From: Lasiodiplodia sp. COLG20
Taxonomy: Eukaryota; Ascomycota; Dothideomycetes; Botryosphaeriales; Botryosphaeriaceae
Assembly: GCA_009801085.1 (NCBI GenBank)
Contig: VNWV01000003.1
Span: 186,001 to 250,000, forward strand
Direction: 5' to 3'
DNA: 64,000 nucleotides
In this document: positions 57,844 through 64,000 of the stretch, piece after piece
Layout of the letters: every line of letters starts with the position of its first letter
Position numbering within the stretch: the stretch's first letter is position 1
Notes under the pieces: model-generated
What the model saw: the letters and a program-made list of their open reading frames with translations, nothing else
Told to the model about the DNA's origin: nothing
Databases searched by the model: none
Program-made: the position numbers and the translations under genes

Positions 57844-58608
57844 TCACCCGATGGGCTTAAGCTTCTTCTTTTTCTTCTTTTCGCCGTCGGCGGATCCCTT
57901 CTTCTGGAAGTCGCGCCAGGAGCCGATGCGCTGGTCGCGCGAGCTCTCCCATGCCTCCTCGTGCTCGCGCTTGCGCTTGCGCTCGGCTATCTCGGCCTCC
58001 TCCTTCTTCTGCTGACGGCCTTCCTCACGCATGGCGGCCTGCATCTGCTTGCGGCGGCGTAGCTCGTTTTCGATGAGCACCTCCCTGGTCTTGTTTTGCC
58101 ACTTTACCTCGAATTCCTCCGTCTTGAGCTCAGGAGAATCGACTGTCCACTTGTTCTCGCGGATCAGCAGCATGCGCGCGTCAGCGATGGCCTCGTCCAG
58201 TCGGGCGCGCGCCTTCTCGTCCATCAACTGCTCCTGCGCCTTCTTCAGCCGGTCGAAGGCGTCGGGCGCCTTGGGGTTTGTCGTCTTATCAGGATGGATC
58301 AGCAGTGACTTGGTGCGGTAGATCTTTTTGATGTCGGTTTCGGGGACGCCGGGCTTGAGGCCCATAACGGCGTACGAGTCGAGCTTGAAGGCATTGCAGA
58401 TGCCTGAACGCAGGGTTAGCGAGCGCACTCAGAGACGCGTGCGAGAGCGACGGGCGCAGTGGAAAGGGACGTACGGTCAATTTCGGAGTCCTGGGGCATG
58501 GATTAGCTGGTTGGTTCACGGAGCAAACTGAGGTAGTGGAGCGCGTACCTTATCGAATTCCTTGGATTCCTTCTCGAGCAAATCGAGAACGTCCTTATCA
58601 TCAGCCAT
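57844..58608 (-). CDS. DNAJC8/Spf31-like J-domain protein
   Basis: The family consists of small nuclear J-proteins associated with the spliceosome (human DNAJC8, S. pombe Spf31). Exons 58608-58549, 58490-58475 (16 nt) and 58403-57844 give 211 residues. The N-terminus MADDKDVLDLLEKESKEFDK is joined by the micro-exon (DSEID) to RICNAFKLDSYAVMGL. The J domain spans about 30-95, with the essential HPDK in LLIHPDKTTNPKAP. The rest is a charged helix (RRRKQMQAAMREEGRQQKKE) ending QRIGSWRDFQKKG and a Lys-rich tail. Size and order match the family. It is divergent from DBP4, with 280 bp between start codons. Confidence 0.93.
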
Positions 58609-58888
58609 GGTTGCTTCTGGGTGAGCGAGCGTGGGGGAAGAGACGCGTCGCGTGTGAATGTGGGGGCAAGGTGAGTGAGAAAGCGGGCGCGGAGGATGAT
58701 GGGGAACTCGGAGGCGCAATGCAAGGCAGATGATAGGGCTGGCGCGGTTATCGATCTGGGGCCGCTCCGTCCCCCGCCTGCCGCCAAGCGATCCGTGCAC
58801 CAAAAGTTCTTGAGCGTCGCTGCATCGCGACCAGCCAAACCCGCGATCCAACTCCAACCCGATTGTTTTCTCGCCTGCCTCTGCAGCC
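58609..58888. promoter_or_regulatory. Divergent promoter, DNAJC8/DBP4
   Basis: These 280 bp lie between two opposed start codons and must serve both genes. No specific element was identified. Confidence 0.55.
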
Positions 58889-61416
58889 ATGGCTGGCGCA
58901 TTAACCGGCCGCACCAAGCCGACCAAGGTCAAGAAGCTGCAGCGCGCCCAGAAGCGCAAGCGCAGCGACGTCGACGTCGAGAAACTCCAGCAGGCCGTCG
59001 ACGAGCTCGTAAGTTCCGCATCTCTATGCCCGCGCTTCAACCTCTCCTGACGTCTTGGCTCTAGGACCCTAAGAACAATGAATACAAAAGCTTCACCGAT
59101 CTTCCCCTCTCCGACCCGACCAAGGCCGGCCTCAAGGCATGCCATTTCGCGGCAATGACCGACATCCAGGCACGCGCTATCCCTCTAGCCCTTAAGGGTG
59201 CCGACATCCTAGGTGCTGCGAGAACCGGCAGTGGAAAGACTCTCGCCTTCGTGATTCCCGTTCTCGAGAATTTGTACCGCTCGCAATGCGTCGGCGCCGA
59301 CGCTGGTCTTGGTGCCATGATCATCTCCCCGACTCGCGAGCTCGCCATTCAGATTTTCGAGGTCCTGTATAACATCGGCAAGAAGGGACACATGTTTGCC
59401 GCAGGCTTGATCATTGGTGGAAAGAGCTTGCAGGAGGAGAGAGACGCGCTGGTGCGCATGAACATCGTCGTCTGCACTCCTGGCCGCATGCTGCAACATC
59501 TGTCACAGACCGTGGGTTTCAACGTGGATAACCTGCAGATGCTGGTGCTGGACGAAGCCGATCGTATCTTGGACATGGGGTTCCAGCGAGATCTCGACGC
59601 TATCATCGACTACCTCCCCAAGCAGAGGCAGACGCTGCTGTTCAGTGCAACCCAGACGAAGAAGGTGTCGGATTTGGCCAGACTGAGCTTGCAGGATCCC
59701 GAGTATGTATCCGTCCATGAAGCCGCCGAGACGGCGACCCCCAAATCGCTGCAGCAGAATTACACTGTCACGCCTCTGTCGGAGAAGCTAGATACCCTAT
59801 GGAGCTTCATCCAGGCCAGTAAGAAGTCCAAAATCATCGTCTTTCTTTCATCCGGAAAGCAGGTGCGCTTCGTTTATGAGGGCTTCCGCCACATGCAGCC
59901 CGGTATCCCCCTTCTGCACCTTCACGGACGCCAAAAGCAGACAGCGCGCTTGGACATTACGAAGAAATTTTCAGCGGCCAAGTCTTCCTGCCTTTTCGCA
60001 ACCGACGTGGCGGCGCGTGGTCTAGATTTCCCTGCCGTGGACTGGGTCGTCCAGGTCGATTGCCCTGAAGATGCCGACACATATATTCATCGCGTTGGCC
60101 GAACAGCTCGTTATGAGCGCGACGGACGTGCTGTGCTCTTCTTGGATCCCAGTGAAGAGGAGGGCATGCTGAAGCGTCTAGAGGCGAAAAAGATTCCCAT
60201 CGAGCGCATCAATGTACGGTCCAAGAAGCAGCAGAGCATCAAGAACCAGCTACAGAACATGTGCTTCAAGGATGCACAGCTGAAGTATCTCGGACAGAAG
60301 GCTTTCATATCTTATGTCAAGTCGATACACGTTCAGAAGGACAAGGAAATCTTCAAGCTTCAAAAACTGCCTTTGGAGGATTTTGCAGCAAGTCTAGGCC
60401 TGCCTGGTGCACCGCGCATCAAATTCATGAAGGGCGACAACGCAAAGGAGCTCAAGAATGCACCTCGCCACGGTCTCTCGTCGTCCGAAGACGAGGACAG
60501 CGGCGAGGAAGGTGATAAGAAGAAGTCCAAGAAGGAGAAGGAGGTTCGCACGAAGTACGACCGCATGTTTGAGCGTAAGAACCAGGACGTCCTTTCCGAG
60601 CACTACACGAAGCTCGTCCGGGATGAGAACGACGAAGACGACAAGGCTCCCAATGCCGGTGACTCTGACGATGACTTCATGGCTGTCAAGCGTCGCATTG
60701 CTGTCGGCGAGGACATTTCCGACGATGATGACGGCGCTGAAGTCTTGGATGTGCAAGGGAAGAAGGTTGTCAATGTGCCTGGCGCTAAGGATCCTATCCT
60801 CATCGACAGCAAGCGCCGTGAGAAGGAGCTCAAGAGCAAGAAGAAGCTACTCAAGTACAAGGACAAGGGTCACAGGGTCGTCTTCGACGACGAGGGCAAG
60901 CCGCACGAGCTTTACGAGATGGAAGACGAAGGCGCTTTCAAGGCGAAGGGTACCGCGGAGGAGCAACGGCAACGCTTCCTCGAGGAAGAAAAGCAGCGCG
61001 CTGAGGAGGCAGATGTGGTGGATCGGGAGACGGCGAAGGAGAAGAAGTTGGCGAAGAAGATCAAGCGGAAGGAAAGGGAGAGGGCGGAGAGGCTGGGCCA
61101 CGATGTGGAAGGCAGCGATGATGATGGCGGTGTGCAGCTGGGTGATGCGGATGGCAATGCGTTCGAAGATTTCAAGAACTTCTTGGCGGATACCGCGGGA
61201 GACAGAAGTGACGGTGAGGAAGAGAGGGATGACGAGGAGGAAGAGAAGCCGGCGAAGAAGCGGCCGAAGAAGTGGTTCGAGGATGAGAGCAGCGGTGACG
61301 AGGACGTTGAAGATAAGAAGAAGAGCAAGAAGGGCAAGAAGAGGGCTAAGAAGGTTCAGGAGGAACCGGAGACGCTGGAGGATTTGGAGGCATTGGCTGC
61401 TGGTGTTCTGAATTAG
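58889..61416 (+). CDS. DBP4: ATP-dependent RNA helicase DBP4
   Basis: DBP4 (Hca4) is a nucleolar DEAD-box helicase that works with the U14 snoRNA in 18S rRNA processing. Exons 58889-59008 and 59065-61416 give 823 residues. The basic N-terminus [20 protein letters not shown] is followed by [14 protein letters not shown] and the Q motif [13 protein letters not shown]. Then come AARTGSGKT (I), SPTRELA (Ia), [12 protein letters not shown] (II), SATQTKK (III), [11 protein letters not shown] (V) and [13 protein letters not shown] (VI). After about residue 480 there is a conserved helicase extension ([20 protein letters not shown]) and a long, highly charged tail with Glu/Asp and Lys blocks. The length fits the family. 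The single intron lies after the Leu of QQAVDEL. Confidence 0.96.
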
Positions 61417-61617
61417 GACTTACGGAGGCGTTTGGAGGGTTCAAAAAAGGATATCTCAGCGTAATTGAACTTCACATTTACTGCCTCAACTTTTGTTCCA
61501 ATCTAGACTCTATCTTTCTATTTTCCTACGTCCGTGATGAAGATTATGGTGTCTAACGGGCCTTAAGAGCTGCTTCCCCGCTAGAATTGTAAACACTTAC
61601 TCACCATATACTATTGC

Positions 61618-62052
61618 TCAACCCCTCGATCCCATATCCCTCCTTACCAGACGCTTCCAAACATTGTTCCGCCGAGCCTTCCGTTGACGAAACCTCTCTG
61701 TGGTGCCCTTCTGACTGGTTAGCCGCTTCTGCTGTGGTTTGAGCGTGCCAGTAAGCTTCGATTTGGCTGCAGTAGCGTCAGAACTGACGTCACCGCCACC
61801 GCCGTCGTTGTTACTGCTACCGCGGATGAAGCGCTTCGGTTTCCTAGTAAGAAGCACAGTCTTCTGCTTCTTTATCGGTGAAGTGATAGTCTCGCTGTTT
61901 GTGAAAGCGAGGTTGGCGGTGGAGCGCTTCTCCCATCTCTTCTCTTCTTGCAATTTTACCTTCTCCTGCTTCTCGGCCCGGGCGTCATCTCCGTCAAGCA
62001 TTACGGCGGCGTGTTTGGGCTTGTTAGCCCTGCTGGAGGAGGTGGCCATCAT
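61618..62052 (-). CDS. Small basic protein of unknown function
   Basis: I do not recognise the family. From the ATG at 62052 it has 144 residues, starting MMATSSSRANKPKHAAVMLD. The sequence is hydrophilic and strongly basic toward the end (TERFRQRKARRNNVWKRLVRR), with a Gly/Asp/Ser patch in the middle. There is no signal peptide or membrane segment. The charge pattern would suit a nucleolar or ribosome-assembly protein, but that is a guess. An in-frame ATG at 62124 would add 24 residues. It is convergent with DBP4, about 200 bp away. It could also be a chance frame, though the composition looks coding. Confidence 0.5.
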   Translation of the reverse strand: MMATSSSRANKPKHAAVMLDGDDARAEKQEKVKLQEEKRWEKRSTANLAFTNSETITSPIKKQKTVLLTRKPKRFIRGSSNNDGGGGDVSSDATAAKSKLTGTLKPQQKRLTSQKGTTERFRQRKARRNNVWKRLVRRDMGSRG

Positions 62053-62124
62053 ATCGTTCACGGCTAGTCGTAGCTGAATGTCGGCGTAACCCGAAGTTAA
62101 GCCCAGGCATAGCCTGTGTGACAT

Positions 62125-62783
62125 TTTCGCTGTGCCTGTCAGGCTGGGCAGCGGTCATCCCGTGGCAGCATAGATCTCCCCGTTAGGCCGTACGGCACCG
62201 CTCACTCTATGCAGGAGAGAAGTGCAGTAGATAGTCTATTATCGTTTGGGTAATATTCGACGAGAGGTGTGCCTCATACGGTGCCTTTAGGGGAACACTT
62301 GCGCAACACTAATACGCGGCTGATCGCAGCAATCAAAAGTATGCGTGGACTTTGCAGAGTACGAAGAGAATTTAATAGAGGGCAGCGTTAAGACTTCACA
62401 GGGTATAGAGAAATGGGAGGGCGGATGTTTCCATAACACCCTGCAATCATGGTAGCAAACAGTACGCAGGTGAACTTGATTGCTGAGCATACTATGATTA
62501 GGGCTTGGAGTGGGACGAAGAGAATGAATGATACAGCAGAAATATCATAGACAGCAATGTTAAGTTCCATGGGAAGAGTGTTTTTCGATTTTCCAAACGA
62601 GTTCGAGTGATTTGCTTTCTCTCTCGCAAACTCATAGGCAAGTCTCATATTGTTTATGGCGAAGTAGGCCAAATTGAGATTTTACCTACAGAAAATTGTC
62701 CAATACGCAGGCTGTATATTTCATTCTCTGGTTTGGAGTGATCCTGCATGGACGGGGTGTTGTCCTAGAAGCACTCGTCGCAT
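62125..62783. other. Intergenic, promoter side of the small basic protein
   Basis: This holds the upstream region of the small basic gene and the 3' UTR of the WD40 gene, AT-rich on the right. A stretch at about 62060-62160 loosely recalls 5S rRNA (see rejected items). No gene is supported. Confidence 0.5.
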
Positions 62784-63993
62784 CTACCAGCGCCAAACCT
62801 TCATCCAACCTTCGGGCACAGGAGAGTCTAGCTCCTCTGCACTACCGCTACGGCGCGGCTTCTTCTTATTGCCGTGCGTAGCTCGATCTTTGTCTGTATC
62901 CGAGCTGTCGCTGGTATCGTAATCCTCTTCGGTTGTGAAGTGGCGAGATCCGGCCGTTGTGACGAAGAAATCGGGCCAGATGGGGTTGACAGCTATAGCC
63001 GCTACTGTATCTAAACAAATGTGAAGATGAGTTAGGCCAATCTTGAGTGAAAGATAATGAAAACATACCGTCATGGGCCTGCCATTCAAGATCAGGCTCC
63101 ATGTCCCACTCCTCGGAGCGCGTAGTGGGATTGTTCCATACGCGCACAACACCATCGCTATCACCGGCGATAACGTGATGGCCATTGCCATCGACCAGCA
63201 AATCGAAGCCGTGCTTCTGCCTTGTCCTATTGTTGCAGCCGGTGAGAAAAGAAATCTTGCGATTCGACATGCGTATATCCAAGATGGTTATCAAGTCCGT
63301 TGACCGCTCGTTTATGTATAGGTAGTTGCCGTCAGGGCTCCAACGTAGCATCTGGATGCCATGTCCATGTTCATGGCCGAAGACGCGCATGTTGTCCATC
63401 AACTCAACCGCCAGGACCTCGCCCTCACCAAAGCTCTCATAGAAGCCTATCTTGCCGCCCCAGGTGCCAACTGCGAGTAATCCGTCCTGGCGGTAGTCAA
63501 GCGTCGAGATCCTACCGCTAAGAGCGAAGGGGTTGCCCCTGTCCTTCTTTCTATGCTTGCTGTGGGTGTAGAGTTGTGACACTGGCTCTTGACTGCACCT
63601 TGTAGCATCAAAGGTGGCCAGGCAATTCAGACCAGCGGCAATGAAATGATAATCGTCCGGCAGGAACTTGATGCAGTCCACTGGGATTTGCAGCACATCA
63701 TCTGTCTCAGACTGGAGCGGGTACGAAGCCTGTACTTGGGAGTCTAGACTGTTGATGTTGAAAAGACGAATTGGCTCTTCTCTGACAGACGCAAATACCA
63801 GCATGGACTCTGGGTTGGTACATGTGAAGAAAGGAGAAGCAGCAAAAGCGCTGATGAACTCAGGTGGTTCGTGAATGCCGATAAAGTAGGACGAGGGTGG
63901 CTGGGTTGCATTTGATCATCGAAACATCCTTACAAAAGTGAGCGGGAAACTTACGGATATCATGTGTGTTCTAAGGCAACCATCTTGAGCCAG
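62784..63993 (-). CDS. WD40 protein, TCAB1/SWT21-like (partial, 5' end missing)
   Basis: The best match is the WRAP53/TCAB1 group of beta-propellers; fungal members (Swt21-like) are linked to snRNP biogenesis and splicing. Visible exons are 63993-63955, 63900-63069 and 63010-62784; the 5' part lies beyond the window. Blocks in order: LAQDGCLRTHMIS, then FFTCTNPESMLVFASVREEP and FNINSLDSQVQASYPLQSE; DCIKFLPDDYHFIAAGL; ISTLDYRQDGLLAVGTWGGK; RWSPDGNYLYINERSTDLIT; and HHVIAGDSDGVVRVWNNP, which are successive WD blades. The C-terminal tail is acidic/Ser-rich (TSDSSDTDKDRATHGNKKKP) and ends EGWMKVWRW. Every splice keeps phase. The right-most exon starts after CTACAG, eight bases from the window end. 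Confidence 0.82.
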
Positions 63994-64000
63994 CTGTAGA

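Noticed and set aside
62060..62165. Possible 5S rRNA gene or relic (CCCGAAGTTAAGCC and later GGGCAGCGGTCATCCC)
   Set aside because: Two short phrases recall 5S rRNA, but the expected A-box/C-box spacing and the closing stem are not present, and part of it lies in the frame upstream of a protein gene. A covariance-model search would decide it.

Overview
The window is nuclear DNA of a filamentous ascomycete (Pezizomycotina). The signs are many short introns, mostly 47-75 nt with GT-AG ends, compact genes on both strands, fungal-only families (cerato-platanin, Zn2Cys6 regulators, a Pkc1-type kinase with HR1-C2-C1-C1 layout) and eukaryotic housekeeping genes. A Dothideomycete is my best guess, but nothing here proves the class. 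All exon coordinates come from reading splice sites and frames by eye.

Layout. 0.4-9.8 kb is housekeeping: a SCY1 pseudokinase (-), mitochondrial branched-chain aminotransferase (+), ribosomal protein L35 (-), Golgi SNARE GOS1 (+) and the F1Fo assembly factor ATP10 (-). 10.7-16.2 kb has a secreted cerato-platanin (-) and two divergent, motif-sharing hydrophilin-like genes. 17.6-26.7 kb has a large Zn2Cys6 regulator (-) and protein kinase C (+), separated by 2.2 kb. 28.4-30.3 kb is a sugar transporter (+).

31.1-36.6 kb is an accessory island. It holds at least three terminal-inverted-repeat (TIR) elements of one family, a 19-bp tandem repeat, an intact multi-C2H2 zinc-finger gene (+) and a related convergent copy (-). 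That copy is broken by two in-frame TAG codons, and its reading frame ends inside one of the TIR elements.

37.8-49.5 kb returns to ordinary genes: a GH17 glucanase (-), a DHA1-type drug transporter (-), a CIA30-family protein (-), a DUF202 membrane protein (+), RPA subunit 2 (-) and the helicase DBP10 (+). 49.5-53.3 kb is a GC-rich gene-poor stretch ahead of a Zn2Cys6/AT-hook regulator (+, 53.3-55.3 kb). 57.8-64 kb holds a DNAJC8-like protein (-), the helicase DBP4 (+), a small basic protein (-) and a partial TCAB1-like WD40 protein (-) that runs off the right edge.

How the genes relate. Many genes sit head to head with 200-700 bp between start codons (SCY1/BAT, RPL35/GOS1, the hydrophilin pair, CIA30/DUF202, RFA2/DBP10, DNAJC8/DBP4), which suggests shared promoters. 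RPL35, DBP10 and DBP4 all belong to ribosome supply. SCY1 and GOS1 are both Golgi traffic factors. PKC and the GH17 enzyme both serve the cell wall. I see no secondary-metabolite cluster and no tRNA or rRNA gene I would defend.
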